This document shows positions 1-11,616 of a stretch of DNA of 64,000 bases, piece after piece. A program made the position numbers and the translations under genes. The notes below the pieces were generated by a model. The model was given only the letters and a program-made list of their open reading frames with translations. It had not been told where the DNA came from and did not search any database. Within the stretch, counting starts at the first letter, position 1; the number at the start of each line of letters is the position of its first letter. Source of the stretch: Zoogloea oleivorans (GTDB taxonomy: Bacteria; Pseudomonadota; Gammaproteobacteria; Burkholderiales; Rhodocyclaceae). The stretch is taken from the NCBI RefSeq assembly GCF_008107625.1, contig NZ_SDKK01000009.1:134860-198859 (forward strand), given 5' to 3'.

Positions 1-164
1 GCGCCTTCCTGAGCATGCACAAGGATCCGCGCGGGCAGGAAATCCTGCACAAGGCCTCGCAGGAAGTCGGGCTCAGCAGCGACGCCTATTTCATCCCTGC
101 CAGTAGCAGCGATTACGTCTCCTACCGCAAGTTCTACCAGAGCGCTCCGGCAGGTTTGCGCTGA
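1..164 (+). CDS. C-terminal end of a PhnD-like phosphate/phosphonate ABC transporter substrate-binding protein (partial)
   Basis: Only the last 53 codons are present, read in frame from base 3 to the TGA at 162-164. The tail begins AFLSMHKDPRGQEIL and ends FYQSAPAGLR. It resembles the end of periplasmic PhnD-family binding proteins, where a conserved stretch around a D-x-x-G-x-x-x-L segment is followed by a short amphipathic end. The gene ends 18 bases before the hybrid kinase start, so the two are probably co-transcribed. PhnD-type proteins often sit next to sensor kinases, where they may act as ligand-binding partners. The family call rests on a short fragment and is tentative. Confidence 0.5.
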   Translation, partial: AFLSMHKDPRGQEILHKASQEVGLSSDAYFIPASSSDYVSYRKFYQSAPAGLR

Positions 165-182
165 GACCCCGGCCAGACGCTC

Positions 183-2231
183 GTGGGCAAGCTCATCAGG
201 TTGTTGCCGCAGTCGCTGGTGGCGCGCATCTATGCGCTGTATTCGGCGACGCTGCTGATTTTTGTCGGCCTCGGCCTCGCCCTTTTTTACCAGTACCAGT
301 TTGTCCAGGAGCTGGAAACAGCCCAGCAGTCGGCCACCATGCTGATCGAGGTGACGGCTCAGACGATCTCCGACAGCGCCGTCATTGGCGACTACGACAC
401 GATCAAGCGGACCCTCGAAAAATCCATACTCGGTTCGCAGTTCACCTCGGCCAACTTCATCGATCTGTCCGGTGGCGGCATGCACAGCGACAACCGCCTG
501 ATCCCCGAGGCCGAAGCGCCGGGCTGGCTGCGCGACAAGGTGGCGGAACGCCTTTACGAAGTTAACCGCGTCATCTCGGCGGGCGGGCGCGACTACGGTG
601 TGCTGCGTCTGGCCTTTGACGTGGATTTCATTGCCGGCGGGTTGTGGAAGCTCTTTCGCTCGGCCCTGTTGCTGACCCTGGTCGGCTTCTCCGGTGGCCT
701 GGCGCTGATCTGGTTTCCGCTCAAGCACTGGCTTGGCTCCCTCGACCGGGTTCGTCATTTCGAGCCCCATGAATCGGCCAGCCGGGCTAGCGACAATGCG
801 CAACAGCTGGCCGATCTGCCGCTGGAGTTCCGGCCCATGTTCGACGTGCTCAACCAGACCGCCGCCCGCCTGCGCCAGGAACTGGCGAGCCGGGAACAGG
901 CCCTGGTTTCCCTGCGTAAGCTGCTGGCCGATCTGCAAACGCTGCCGGCGGCGCCGGGGGCCACGCCGGAAGAAGACATCGGTGCGCTGTCCCTGGCCAT
1001 CCGCCGCCTGGTGGACGAACGGGAGGCGAGCCGCATCGCGCTGGAGCAGGCGCGCGACACGGCCGAAGCAGCCAACCGCGCCAAGAGCGACTTTCTGGCC
1101 AACATGAGTCACGAGATCCGCACCCCGATGAACGGCATCATCGGCATGACCGAGCTGGCCCTGGACACAGCGCTCACCGACGAGCAGCGCGATTACCTCG
1201 ACACCGTGCGTGCCTCGTCGAATTCGCTGCTCATCATCATCAACGACATCCTCGACTTCTCAAAAATCGAAGCCGGCAAGCTCGACATCGAAAGCGTCGG
1301 TTTCAATCTGCCCGGGCTGGTGCACGAGACCCTGCGTCCGATTGCCTTGCGCGGCACGGGCAAGGGCCTGAAGGTCGATTGCCTCATCGACGTCGGCGTT
1401 CCGCAGCAGGTAACGGGCGACCCCATCCGCATCCAGCAGATTCTCCTCAACCTGCTCAGCAATGCCGTCAAATTCACCGAGAAGGGCGAGGTTATGCTGA
1501 CCGTGCAGCGGGAAGCGGATGACCGGGGGCAGGAATGGCTGCGCTTTGCCGTACGGGACACCGGCATCGGCATCACCCCGGAGGCGCAAAAATACGTCTT
1601 CGACGCCTTCTCGCAGGAAGATACGTCCACCACCCGCAAGTTCGGCGGAACCGGGCTGGGCCTGTCGATCTCCAGTCGCCTCAGCACACTGATGGGCGGC
1701 AGGATCTGGCTGGACAGCGAACCGGGACGCGGCTCGACCTTCTACTTCATGCTGCCATGTCGGCTTGCGGAAATGCCAGAGCCGCTGCTGTGCCCTGAGC
1801 CAGCGGCACAACACCCGGGCAGCCAGGCCAGCGCAATGGAAGACCCGGCATCAGGGCTGTGTGTTCTGCTGGTGGAAGACAACCCGGTCAACCAGCGGGT
1901 CGCCACGGTACTGCTGACGCGCCGAAACTATGCCGTCGAGATTGCCGGGAACGGGGCGCTGGCCCTCGAAGCCTTCCGCCACAAGCACTTCGACGTCGTG
2001 CTGATGGACATGCAGATGCCGGTCATGGACGGGCTGGAGGCCACGCGGCGTATCCGCGCGCAGGAAGCCGGGGCGACCCGGGTCCCGATCATCGCCATGA
2101 CCGCCAACGCCATGACCGGCGACCGGGAGCGCTGCATCGACGCCGGCATGGACGACTACATCGCCAAGCCGATCAACGCGAACGAGTTGTTCGAGCGACT
2201 GGAGAAGTGGACGACTGCCAGGCAGTGTTGA
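183..2231 (+). CDS. Hybrid sensor histidine kinase with C-terminal receiver domain
   Basis: 682 residues from a GTG start. Hydrophobic segments near residues 15-38 and 155-178 flank a periplasmic region of about 115 residues, followed by a coiled linker. The HisKA motif [15 protein letters not shown] puts the phospho-accepting His at residue 310. The ATPase domain shows the N-box ([11 protein letters not shown]) and G boxes ([14 protein letters not shown]). The receiver domain (about residues 560-680) has LLVEDN, Asp609 in [11 protein letters not shown], and the conserved Lys in AKPIN. This is an orthodox hybrid kinase of the BarA/TorS type without an Hpt domain, so phosphorelay to a separate Hpt protein is expected. 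It follows the PhnD-like gene closely, and that protein may provide the input signal. The signal itself is unknown. Confidence 0.93.
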   Translation: MGKLIRLLPQSLVARIYALYSATLLIFVGLGLALFYQYQFVQELETAQQSATMLIEVTAQTISDSAVIGDYDTIKRTLEKSILGSQFTSANFIDLSGGGMHSDNRLIPEAEAPGWLRDKVAERLYEVNRVISAGGRDYGVLRLAFDVDFIAGGLWKLFRSALLLTLVGFSGGLALIWFPLKHWLGSLDRVRHFEPHESASRASDNAQQLADLPLEFRPMFDVLNQTAARLRQELASREQALVSLRKLLADLQTLPAAPGATPEEDIGALSLAIRRLVDEREASRIALEQARDTAEAANRAKSDFLANMSHEIRTPMNGIIGMTELALDTALTDEQRDYLDTVRASSNSLLIIINDILDFSKIEAGKLDIESVGFNLPGLVHETLRPIALRGTGKGLKVDCLIDVGVPQQVTGDPIRIQQILLNLLSNAVKFTEKGEVMLTVQREADDRGQEWLRFAVRDTGIGITPEAQKYVFDAFSQEDTSTTRKFGGTGLGLSISSRLSTLMGGRIWLDSEPGRGSTFYFMLPCRLAEMPEPLLCPEPAAQHPGSQASAMEDPASGLCVLLVEDNPVNQRVATVLLTRRNYAVEIAGNGALALEAFRHKHFDVVLMDMQMPVMDGLEATRRIRAQEAGATRVPIIAMTANAMTGDRERCIDAGMDDYIAKPINANELFERLEKWTTARQC

Positions 2232-2240
2232 GCGATTTTC

Positions 2241-2450
2241 GTCGAGGCCTGGGTGGCCATCACTCAGGCCTCCATGATTGTCGTGTAACCCTGGATGGCA
2301 ATCATCAAGCGCCTGATGACGACCATCAGAGCGCTGACGACGCTCATCAACACCTGGATGATTGGCATCAGCGGTCTCATAAGAATCATCAAGCGTCTGA
2401 TGAATTTCATGAGATCTCTGATGATTCGACTCAGACCTCACACGGTTTTC
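2241..2450. repeat. Degenerate 21-bp tandem repeat, about ten units
   Basis: Between the kinase stop and the convergent isochorismatase gene the sequence divides into consecutive 21-base units starting at 2241, 2262, 2283, 2304, 2325, 2346, 2367, 2388, 2409 and 2430. The best-conserved units run ATCA(A/G)-GCG-(C/T)CTGATGA and carry an internal dyad (ATCA...TGAT). The 18-mers TCATCAAGCGCCTGATGA (2302-2319) and TCATCAAGCGTCTGATGA (2386-2403) differ at one base and lie 84 bp apart (four units). TCATGAGATCTCTGATGA at 2407-2424 is a related near-palindrome. Because 21 is divisible by three, every frame reads as heptad repeats, which creates misleading open frames. It could be a protein-binding array on one helix face, a structured transcript end, or a decaying minisatellite. 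Confidence 0.8.
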
Positions 2451-2470
2451 GTGAAAATCGGCAAGAAAAC

Positions 2471-3055
2471 TCAGGCCTGCAGCGCAGGCATCATCACCTG
2501 AATCAACTCGCCACCTTCAGGCGTCACCCAGCTGCCGGCCAGCTCGGCAATCAACTGGTTGGTGCTGGTTAGCGTTACACCGGCCTGCGCCATCCTGCGC
2601 AAGGCAATGTCATCGGCCATACTGGTCGGCGACCCGCCCGCATCGGCAACGACCTGCACCTCGAAGCCGTCCCCCACCAGGCTAAGGGCCGGATAAACCG
2701 TGCACACGTCATTGGTGACGCCGGCAATGATGAGTTTCCTGCGCCCGGTCGCCTTGACCGCTGCGGCAAAGTTTTCGTCATCCATGGCATTGACGATGCC
2801 GAAGCGTTTGACGCGTGCCGCAAATTCAGCGGGCAGGATGGATTCCAGTTCGCTCAGCAGGGGGCCCTGGGCGTATTCCTCCATGCTGGAGGTCAGCACG
2901 ACCGGCATTTTCAGGATGCGGGCGGCCTGCGCCAGCATCAGCGCATTCCGTTTCATCTCTTCAAACGAAATCGACTTGACCCAGCCCATAGTGCCAACCT
3001 GATGGTCGATCAGCAGCATGGCGGCATTGTCAGCGGTAAATCTTGCGAAGCGCAT
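2471..3055 (-). CDS. Isochorismatase-family cysteine hydrolase (YcaC-like)
   Basis: 194 residues, a usual length for the family. The catalytic triad of isochorismatase-like hydrolases is visible: Asp17 in LLIDHQ, Lys83 in RVKRFG, and nucleophile Cys118 in GVTNDVCTVYPA. The resemblance is closest to YcaC-type hydrolases of unknown substrate rather than to true nicotinamidases. The start is supported by AAGGAG upstream of the ATG. It is the last gene of a leftward cluster with the pirin and ene-reductase genes, about 27 bp after the pirin stop, suggesting a small detoxification or redox operon. The substrate cannot be told from sequence. Confidence 0.88.
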   Translation of the reverse strand: MRFARFTADNAAMLLIDHQVGTMGWVKSISFEEMKRNALMLAQAARILKMPVVLTSSMEEYAQGPLLSELESILPAEFAARVKRFGIVNAMDDENFAAAVKATGRRKLIIAGVTNDVCTVYPALSLVGDGFEVQVVADAGGSPTSMADDIALRRMAQAGVTLTSTNQLIAELAGSWVTPEGGELIQVMMPALQA

Positions 3056-3082
3056 GTTTTTCTCCTTGCAGAATTGATAGGG

Positions 3083-3910
3083 TCAGACAGACCCGAACTC
3101 CCCGCGCTGGTACGCGGTAATCCGTGCAGCCAGAGCTTCGGCGGAAGCCAGGGCCAGCGGCCCCTGCCAGTGCACCGGCTGATTGAGCGGCAGGCCAGAA
3201 AAGACGACGACCTTGGCACTCCCCCGCGTCGCCTCCAGCGTAATGTCATGGGACGTGGCCTGGGCCTGGAACACCGGCAATCCCGAGTCGCTGGCATCGA
3301 ACGGTTCACCGTTGATCTCCACCGCGCCGAAGATCGGCATGATGAAAGCGCTGTGGCCGGGCGACACCGGAACGGCCAGGCTGGCGCCCTCGTCGAGCGA
3401 GATGTCCAGCAGGCAGACATCGGTGGGCGGACGCAGTGACGAGCGTGCCTCGCCAAAGGAGCCCAGCGGAACGCGAAGCTTCACCCCGGGCAGGTGCATG
3501 ACCGGCACATCCTGCGGCTCAAGACTGAGCGAGAAAGGCTCGGCGTCCTGTTTTTCGACCGCCAGATTGACGAAGATCTGCAGCATATGAACGGTCTTGC
3601 CCGTGTGGACAGGCACCTCGTCATGCACCACTCCGCGACCGGCGGCGGTCCAGTGCAGGCCGCCAGGCTGAATGAGGTTGCGCGTGCCCAGCGAATCCCG
3701 GTTCCGGACACCCGTTTCCGAATCGAGAAACAGGTAGGACACCGCGGAGAAGCCGGCATGCGGGTGCGTCTGGAAGGTGGCGGCGCTCATCCAGGCGTGA
3801 TCAACACCCAGAAAGGGGTCGATTGGCCTGGCCATCTCGCCACCGCGCAGCGCAAAGGCACGAAAGCCGCTGCCGATGTTCATGTGCTGCAAATGGGCAA
3901 TCTCGCGCAT
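3083..3910 (-). CDS. Pirin family protein
   Basis: 275 residues from the ATG at 3910. A TTG five codons earlier overlaps the upstream stop, but the GAGGGA Shine-Dalgarno seven bases ahead of the ATG favours 3910. Pirins are bicupin, metal-binding proteins. Expected N-cupin ligands are visible: His49 and His51 in THPHAGFS, and His96 and Glu98 in GVVHDE. The C-terminal cupin follows (about residues 150-275). Some bacterial pirins have quercetin-2,3-dioxygenase activity, others regulate metabolism; which applies here is not determinable. The gene sits between an ene-reductase (11 bp upstream) and an isochorismatase-like hydrolase, as one transcription unit. Confidence 0.9.
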   Translation of the reverse strand: MREIAHLQHMNIGSGFRAFALRGGEMARPIDPFLGVDHAWMSAATFQTHPHAGFSAVSYLFLDSETGVRNRDSLGTRNLIQPGGLHWTAAGRGVVHDEVPVHTGKTVHMLQIFVNLAVEKQDAEPFSLSLEPQDVPVMHLPGVKLRVPLGSFGEARSSLRPPTDVCLLDISLDEGASLAVPVSPGHSAFIMPIFGAVEINGEPFDASDSGLPVFQAQATSHDITLEATRGSAKVVVFSGLPLNQPVHWQGPLALASAEALAARITAYQRGEFGSV

Positions 3911-3921
3911 GGCGGCGTCCC

Positions 3922-4992
3922 TCAATTGGCGTTGGTCCCGCTGGCGAACGGATAGTCCGTGTAGCCCTCGGCGCCCGGCGAATAGAAGGTGTTCTTGTCC
4001 GGGGTGTTGAGGGGAAGGCCCTGGCGGAAACGCTCGGGCAGATCCGGGTTGGACAGGAAGGCGCCACCGAATACCGTCGCGTCGGCCCGCTTATCGGCCA
4101 GCACGGCTTCCGCGCCAGTCTGGTCCAGGCCGCCGCCAATCAGGTAGGCGCCGTTGAACAGCGGGCGCAGCAAGGCGTGGTAATCGACCTTGGCGCCGAA
4201 CAGCGCGACGTGCAGGTAGGCCAGATCGAGGCCGCGCACTTGCTCGACCAGATAGGTGTAGGTCTCCTGGGGATTGGCGTCGGTGATGTCGTTGAAGCCC
4301 ATCTCCGGCGAAATCTTGATCCCGACGCGATCCCCGCCGGCCTCGGCAACCATGGCGGCCAGCACCTCCAGCACGAAGCGGGCGCGGTTTTCCACCGAGC
4401 CGCCGTATTGATCCTGGCGCTGGTTGCTGCCGGACGACAGGAACTGTTCGGGCAGGTAGCCCGAGGCGGTGTGCAGTTCGACGCCATCGAAGCCGGCGGC
4501 CAGGGCCCGGCGGGTGGCGAGGCGGTAGTCCTCGATCACGCCGGCGATGTCTTCCAGACTGAGTTCTCGAGGGGTCACGAAATCCTGCAAGCCGCTGGCG
4601 GTCCAGGTCTGGCCGGCCGGCTTGAGCGCCGACGGCGCGACGGGCTGGGCGTCGTTTGGCAGCAGCGACGGATGCGAGATGCGCCCGCAGTGCATCAGCT
4701 GCATGAAGATCCGGCCACCCTTGGCATGAACGGCCTCGGTCACCTTCTTCCAGGCCGCGACCTGGGCATCGGTCTCGATGCCCGGCGTGCGCACATAACC
4801 CTTGCCCATGGCCGACGGGAAAACGCCTTCGGTAATGATCAGACCGGCGCTGGCGCGCTGGCTGTAATAGGTGGCCACCAGATCGCTCGGGGTGCCGTTG
4901 TCGTCGGAACGCGAACGGGTCATCGGTGCCATGACCAGACGGTTTTGCAGCGTAAGGCGGCCGATACGAACGGGAGTGAAGAGCTGGCTCAT
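3922..4992 (-). CDS. nemA: Old Yellow Enzyme family alkene reductase (NemA-like)
   Basis: 356 residues, full length for the OYE/NemA family. The FMN-binding TIM barrel starts with LFTPVRIGRLTLQNR and MAPMTRSR. The family block ELHTASGYLPEQFLSS with the SNQRQDQYGGS run is clear, and the C-terminal phosphate-binding segment ends near GGAFLSNPDLPERF. These enzymes reduce activated C=C bonds (N-ethylmaleimide, enones, nitro-esters) with NAD(P)H. It is the first gene of the leftward operon, divergent from a LysR regulator 105 bp away, which probably responds to an electrophile. E. coli nemA uses a TetR repressor instead, so control differs here. Confidence 0.9.
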   Translation of the reverse strand: MSQLFTPVRIGRLTLQNRLVMAPMTRSRSDDNGTPSDLVATYYSQRASAGLIITEGVFPSAMGKGYVRTPGIETDAQVAAWKKVTEAVHAKGGRIFMQLMHCGRISHPSLLPNDAQPVAPSALKPAGQTWTASGLQDFVTPRELSLEDIAGVIEDYRLATRRALAAGFDGVELHTASGYLPEQFLSSGSNQRQDQYGGSVENRARFVLEVLAAMVAEAGGDRVGIKISPEMGFNDITDANPQETYTYLVEQVRGLDLAYLHVALFGAKVDYHALLRPLFNGAYLIGGGLDQTGAEAVLADKRADATVFGGAFLSNPDLPERFRQGLPLNTPDKNTFYSPGAEGYTDYPFASGTNAN

Positions 4993-5097
4993 GGGGCAAT
5001 CCTGAGTGAAGTTAAGGTGAAGCCATGATCTGCCAACTCGAATTCGCGATAAAGTGGCTAAAATCGAAATGATTGATCCAATGATGGGGCAATGTAA
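4993..5097. promoter_or_regulatory. Divergent promoter region between nemA-like gene and LysR gene
   Basis: This 105-bp AT-richer gap separates the leftward operon from the rightward LysR gene. It holds an 11-bp dyad ATTGATCCAAT (5072-5082) and the palindrome CGAATTCG (5039-5046). LysR regulators typically bind T-N11-A dyads in exactly this position, so 5072-5082 is a candidate binding site. The assignment rests only on symmetry and position. Confidence 0.35.
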
Positions 5098-5988
5098 GTG
5101 AAACTATTGAATGACATGGCCTTGTTCGTGGAGGTGGTCAAGGCGAAGGGCTTTCGCCATGCGGCGGAGGCGGTCGGCATCCCCAACTCGACGGTGTCCC
5201 GCCGCATCAGCGCCCTCGAAAAGGCCATCGGCCTGCGGCTGCTGCACCGGACGACCCGCAGGATCGAGCTGACCGAAGCGGGCCAGATCTACTTCGAGCG
5301 CTGCAAACGCATCGTCGATGAGGCCAAGCTGGCGCACGAGCAGCTGGGGGAGCTGCTGGCACAGCCGAGCGGTGTGCTGCGCGCCTCCCTGCCAGTGGAT
5401 TTTGCGAACATCTACCTGGCGCCGCTGATTGCCGAGTTTGCGCGCCTGTATCCGGGCATCAGCTTCGACTTGGACCTGACCCCACGGGTGGTCGATCTCG
5501 TCGCCGAGCCTTTCGATGTCGCCATCCGCATGGGCCATCCACCGAGTTCCAACCTGATTGCCCGGCAACTCGCCAACCTGGCATGCCGCCTCTACGCCTC
5601 ACCGCGTTATCTCGAGCAGTTTGGTGAGCCTTCACACCCCTGCGATCTGGCAAAGCACGAGTGCATCGGCTTCCGCTCCGGAAAAGCCAATGTGTGGCTG
5701 CTGCACAAGGGGGATGAAGCGCTGGAGATCACGGTCGGCGGCCGCTTCCAGCTCAACAGCGTGGGCTTGATCCGGCGGCTTGCCAGCCTTGATCAGGGCA
5801 TCGCCGTCCTGCCGGCCGAAATCGTTGCGGAAGATGTCGCCCACGGGCGCTTGCAGCGCATCCTCCCCGACTGGGAAGGCCCGGCAACCCCGGTCTACGC
5901 GATGACTGAAACGCGTCTGCTACCGGCCAAGACGCAGCGTTTCATCGAGTTTCTGCGCGAACGGCTAAGCGGCCATGCCTTTGCATGA
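5098..5988 (+). CDS. LysR family transcriptional regulator
   Basis: 296 residues from a GTG start, beginning KLLNDMALFVEVVKAKGFRH. The N-terminal winged helix-turn-helix covers about residues 5-63 (AAEAVGIPNSTVSRRIS is the recognition region). The substrate-binding domain spans about 90-290 with the usual LRASLPVDFANIYLAPL start. It is divergently transcribed from the ene-reductase/pirin/hydrolase operon, the classic arrangement for a LysR activator of its neighbour. A perfect hairpin terminator follows the gene. The inducer is unknown; an electrophilic or quinone-like compound would suit the target genes (inference). Confidence 0.92.
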   Translation: MKLLNDMALFVEVVKAKGFRHAAEAVGIPNSTVSRRISALEKAIGLRLLHRTTRRIELTEAGQIYFERCKRIVDEAKLAHEQLGELLAQPSGVLRASLPVDFANIYLAPLIAEFARLYPGISFDLDLTPRVVDLVAEPFDVAIRMGHPPSSNLIARQLANLACRLYASPRYLEQFGEPSHPCDLAKHECIGFRSGKANVWLLHKGDEALEITVGGRFQLNSVGLIRRLASLDQGIAVLPAEIVAEDVAHGRLQRILPDWEGPATPVYAMTETRLLPAKTQRFIEFLRERLSGHAFA

Positions 5989-6025
5989 AATAGCCAGGAT
6001 CCGGAGATTGCGGCACGATCGACCA

Positions 6026-6061
6026 CCATGAAAAAAGCTCCCGAAGGAGCTTTTTTCATGG
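6026..6061. terminator. Bidirectional intrinsic terminator between LysR gene and gyrB
   Basis: A perfect 16-bp stem, CCATGAAAAAAGCTCC (6026-6041) and its complement (6046-6061), encloses the tetraloop CGAA. A-tract and T-tract lie on both sides, so it can terminate the rightward LysR gene and the leftward gyrB transcript. Confidence 0.93.
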
Positions 6062-6084
6062 TCTGAGTCAGCCGCAAAAATCAA

Positions 6085-8589
<2,505 letters not shown>

Positions 8590-8648
8590 TCAGGTACGGC
8601 AGGACGACCCCCGAAACCGGGGGACGGGCAGACGAAGGGCGCGCGGAC

Positions 8649-9758
8649 TTAAATGCGCATCGGCATCACGACGTATTTGAAGTCGGTGTTGTCGGCCAGC
8701 CCGAAGAGGGCGCTGGCGTTGCCGTCGTTGAAGCGGATTTCGATCTCGTTGGCGGACACGTTGGTCAGCACGTCGAGGAGATAGGTGACGTTGAAGCCGA
8801 TGTCGAGGGTGTCGCCGCTGTAGTCGACTTCGAGCTCTTCAAGGGCTTCTTCCTGCTCGGCGTTGGTGCTCAGGAGCTTGAGGCTGCCTTCGGAGAGCAT
8901 CAGGCGCACGCCGCGGAACTTCTCGTTGGTGAGAATGGCGGCGCGTTGCAGGGATTGCAGCAGGGCCAGGCGGCTGGCCTTGACCAGCTTGGGGTGGCCT
9001 TGCGGAATGACGCGCTCGTAGTCGGGGAACTTGCCGTCTATGAGCTTGGAGATCAGTTCGATGTTGCCGAAGCGGAAGACGGCCTGGTTGCCCACCAGGG
9101 TGACTTCCAGCGCCTCGTCGGAATCGGCCAGTTGGCGGGCCAGTTCGACCACCGTTTTGCGCGGCAGGATGACGTCGGTGCGGGCGTAGTCGCCGACCAG
9201 CGGGGATGCCGCGTAGGCCAGGCGGTGGCCGTCGGTGGCAACCATGCGCAGCAGGTTGCCAGCCACGACCAGCAACAGGCCGTTGAGGTAGTAGCGGATG
9301 TCCTGCTGGGCCATGGCGTACTGCACCAGCGCCAGCTGCTTCTTGAATGCGCGCTGGGTGGTGGTGAAGTGCACGCCTTCGCCTTCGGGCGGAGCCAGGC
9401 GCGGGTAATCGGCGGCCGGCAGGGTCTGCAGCTGGAAGCGGCTCTTGCCGGCTTTCAGGGTGATGCGCTTGTCGTCGAGGGTGAGGCTGACGTCGGCGGT
9501 GTCGGGCAGCGCGCGCAGGATGTCCTGCAGCTTGCGGGCGCCGACGGTGATGGCCACGTCTTCCGAACCGAGGGAGGCGGCGGTGGTGCTGTTGCGGATC
9601 TGGATCTCGATGTCGGTGGCGAGAAGGGTCAGGGCGTCACCCTTCTTCTCGATCAGCACATTGGAGAGGATCGGCAGGGTGTGGCGTTTTTCGACAATGC
9701 CGGACACCGATTGCAGCGGGGCGAGAAGGGCGTCGCGGGGCGCAGTGAAGAGCAGCAT
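8649..9758 (-). CDS. dnaN: DNA polymerase III sliding clamp (beta subunit)
   Basis: 369 residues, the standard clamp length, made of three repeated clamp folds. It begins MLLFTAPRDALLAPLQSVSGIVEKRHTLP (conserved VERRHTLPIL-like start) and ends with the canonical carboxyl tail YVVMPMRI, which contributes to the partner-binding pocket. The ring tethers DNA polymerase III and other factors to DNA. It lies 77 bp downstream of dnaA and 74 bp upstream of gyrB, consistent with one operon. Confidence 0.98.
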   Translation of the reverse strand: MLLFTAPRDALLAPLQSVSGIVEKRHTLPILSNVLIEKKGDALTLLATDIEIQIRNSTTAASLGSEDVAITVGARKLQDILRALPDTADVSLTLDDKRITLKAGKSRFQLQTLPAADYPRLAPPEGEGVHFTTTQRAFKKQLALVQYAMAQQDIRYYLNGLLLVVAGNLLRMVATDGHRLAYAASPLVGDYARTDVILPRKTVVELARQLADSDEALEVTLVGNQAVFRFGNIELISKLIDGKFPDYERVIPQGHPKLVKASRLALLQSLQRAAILTNEKFRGVRLMLSEGSLKLLSTNAEQEEALEELEVDYSGDTLDIGFNVTYLLDVLTNVSANEIEIRFNDGNASALFGLADNTDFKYVVMPMRI

Positions 9759-9835
9759 GGACTCAGGTCTCCGTATCTTTTTTCAGGGTGCGGGGCGCCA
9801 TGGCGCCAAACCGCAAATCATAACTATCAGAAGCT

Positions 9836-11320
9836 TCAGCCACGCAACACCTGGGTGAGCACATGCAGGTCGTGGTTGAGCTGGGTGTCGCCCAGGCGCA
9901 GCTCGGCGATCGTGCGGCAGGCATGCAGCACGGTGGTGTGGTCGCGACCGCCAAAGGCTTCGCCGATGGCCGGCAGGCTCATGGGGGTCAGGTCCTTGGC
10001 GAGGAACATGGCCACCTGGCGCGGCCGGGCGATAACCCGGGTGCGCTTCTTGGAGTGCATGTCGGCGATCTTGATCTTGTAGTAATCGGCCACCGTCTTC
10101 TGGATGAACTCGGCGGTGAGCTGGCGGTTGTGGGCGTTGAGGAGATCCTTGAGGGCCTCCTTGGCCACTTCCAGCGTGACTTCCTTGCCGTGGAAGCGGG
10201 CAAAGGCGAGCACCTTCTTGAGCGCGCCTTCGAGCTCGCGCACGTTGGAGCGCAAATTCTTGGCGATCAGGAAGGCCACGTCCTCGTTCAGCGCAATGCG
10301 CTCGACTTCGGCCTTCTTCTTGAGAATGGCGACGCGCATCTCCAGCTCGGGCGGCTCGATCTGCACCGTTAAACCCCAGTCGAAACGGGAGATGAGACGG
10401 TCTTCGAGGCCCTGGACATCCTTGGGGTAGGTGTCGCTGGTGATGATGATCTGCTTCTTGGCCTCGGTGAGGGCGTTGAAGGCATGGAAGAACTCTTCCT
10501 GGGTCCGGTTCTTGTTATTGAAGAACTGGATGTCGTCGATGATCAGCACGTCGAGCGAGCGGTAGTAGCGCTTGAATACGTCGAAGGACTTTTGCTGGTA
10601 GGCGCGCACCACGTCGGCGTAGTAGTCCTCGGCGTGCACGTAGCGGATCACCGCCCGCGGGTTGGCCTTGAACACCGTGTTGCCGAGGGCGTGGATCAGG
10701 TGGGTCTTGCCGAGGCCGACGCCGCCGTAGATGAACAGCGGGTTGTAGGAGACGCCCGGGTTCTGGGCCACCTGCAGGGCCGCGGCGCGGGCCAGGTCGT
10801 TGGCGCGGCCGGTGACCAGGGTGTCGAAGGTGAAATCCGGGTTGAGGCGCGACTTGTCGTAATTGGCGACTTCGGCGGAGACCGAGGCTTCGGCGGCGAT
10901 CTGGCGTCCGGTGTTCATGGCCGCCGGGACGTGGTTGCTGATCGGGGCGGGCTGGTTGCCGGCAGTGGGCGCAGCCGCAGCGGGGGCGGAGGCTGCCGGT
11001 GCTGCGGCGGCCGTCGTCGAGGTGCCCGGGCGACGCAGGCCGCCGGCCGGCGCGAGGGTTACCTCGATGGTCGGCATGCCGCCGAAGTACTCTTCGCTGA
11101 GTTCCTCGATGCGCCGCAGGTAGCGGTCGCGCAGCCACTGGCGGTGAAAATTGGACGGTGCCACCAGACGCAGGCCAGCCGCGTCCTCTCCTTGCAGGTC
11201 TTCAGCGCGCAGGGGGAGGATCCAGGTCTTGAACTGCTGGGCAGGCAACTCCTGTTCCAGGCAGCTCAGGCAATGCGTCCAGAACGCAGCGCATTGGGGC
11301 GACGATGAGGCTTCAGGCAC
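9836..11320 (-). CDS. dnaA: Chromosomal replication initiator DnaA
   Basis: 494 residues from a GTG start. Domain I begins [21 protein letters not shown]. Domain II is a long Ala/Pro-rich linker (about residues 90-150). Domain III has Walker [17 protein letters not shown], Walker B LIIDDIQF, and sensor regions. Domain IV carries the DnaA-box-binding signature around [16 protein letters not shown]. The protein oligomerises on DnaA boxes to open the origin. The upstream gap holds two DnaA boxes, which may provide autoregulation as well as origin function. First gene of dnaA-dnaN-gyrB. Confidence 0.98.
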   Translation of the reverse strand: MPEASSSPQCAAFWTHCLSCLEQELPAQQFKTWILPLRAEDLQGEDAAGLRLVAPSNFHRQWLRDRYLRRIEELSEEYFGGMPTIEVTLAPAGGLRRPGTSTTAAAAPAASAPAAAAPTAGNQPAPISNHVPAAMNTGRQIAAEASVSAEVANYDKSRLNPDFTFDTLVTGRANDLARAAALQVAQNPGVSYNPLFIYGGVGLGKTHLIHALGNTVFKANPRAVIRYVHAEDYYADVVRAYQQKSFDVFKRYYRSLDVLIIDDIQFFNNKNRTQEEFFHAFNALTEAKKQIIITSDTYPKDVQGLEDRLISRFDWGLTVQIEPPELEMRVAILKKKAEVERIALNEDVAFLIAKNLRSNVRELEGALKKVLAFARFHGKEVTLEVAKEALKDLLNAHNRQLTAEFIQKTVADYYKIKIADMHSKKRTRVIARPRQVAMFLAKDLTPMSLPAIGEAFGGRDHTTVLHACRTIAELRLGDTQLNHDLHVLTQVLRG

Positions 11321-11616
11321 GATTGGCGGGTGGTTGTGTTTCGACAGGAGAAGGCGCGCCTGTTAGCGTTTTCTGGCGCTGCCCCGACCATTGGCGGGGC
11401 TGTTGGACTCGCGCGCAGGGAGGTCCAGCCAATCGAGCATTGTACCCCTCCGCAGTAGACTTATCCACAGCTTCCAGCGCCTGCCAGCAGGGCTGTGGAT
11501 GACTGCCCGGGCATGCCGCTCATGCAGCACTTGCCTCCTGGACGTGAAACGTGCTTGACAAACAGGGGGTTAACGTATGAAATTACGCGTTTGACTCAAC
11601 TTTTCGGGCACGAAAA
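11321..11616. other. dnaA-rpmH intergenic region, candidate oriC with DnaA boxes
   Basis: This 296-bp gap lies between the divergent dnaA and rpmH genes, the oriC position in many proteobacteria. It contains a perfect DnaA box TTATCCACA at 11461-11469 (+) and a one-mismatch box TCATCCACA read on the minus strand at 11494-11502. Strand polarity supports an origin here: genes from 2.5 to 11.3 kb run leftward except the LysR gene, and genes from 11.6 to 31.9 kb run almost entirely rightward. Against it, only two boxes are clear and no strongly AT-rich unwinding segment is visible. It may be oriC, or only a DnaA-autoregulated control region. Confidence 0.6.
11555..11581 (+). promoter_or_regulatory. 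Candidate sigma70 promoter of rpmH
   Basis: A consensus -35 TTGACA (11555-11560) is followed after 15 bases by TATGAA (11576-11581). The spacer is short but the -35 is perfect, and the element lies about 35 bases ahead of the rpmH start. Strong promoters are expected for this ribosomal protein operon. Confidence 0.55.

Noticed and set aside
2295..2501. A 68-codon frame in the 21-bp repeat that reads as a hydrophobic heptad protein
   Set aside because: The heptads follow automatically from a 21-base period and appear in every frame. There is no ribosome-binding site before the ATG. It remains possible but unsupported.
11538..11553. A possible third parS (GACGTGAAACG) near rpmH
   Set aside because: Only the right half resembles parS. 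The left half does not match, leaving about 11 of 16 positions, well below the other two sites.
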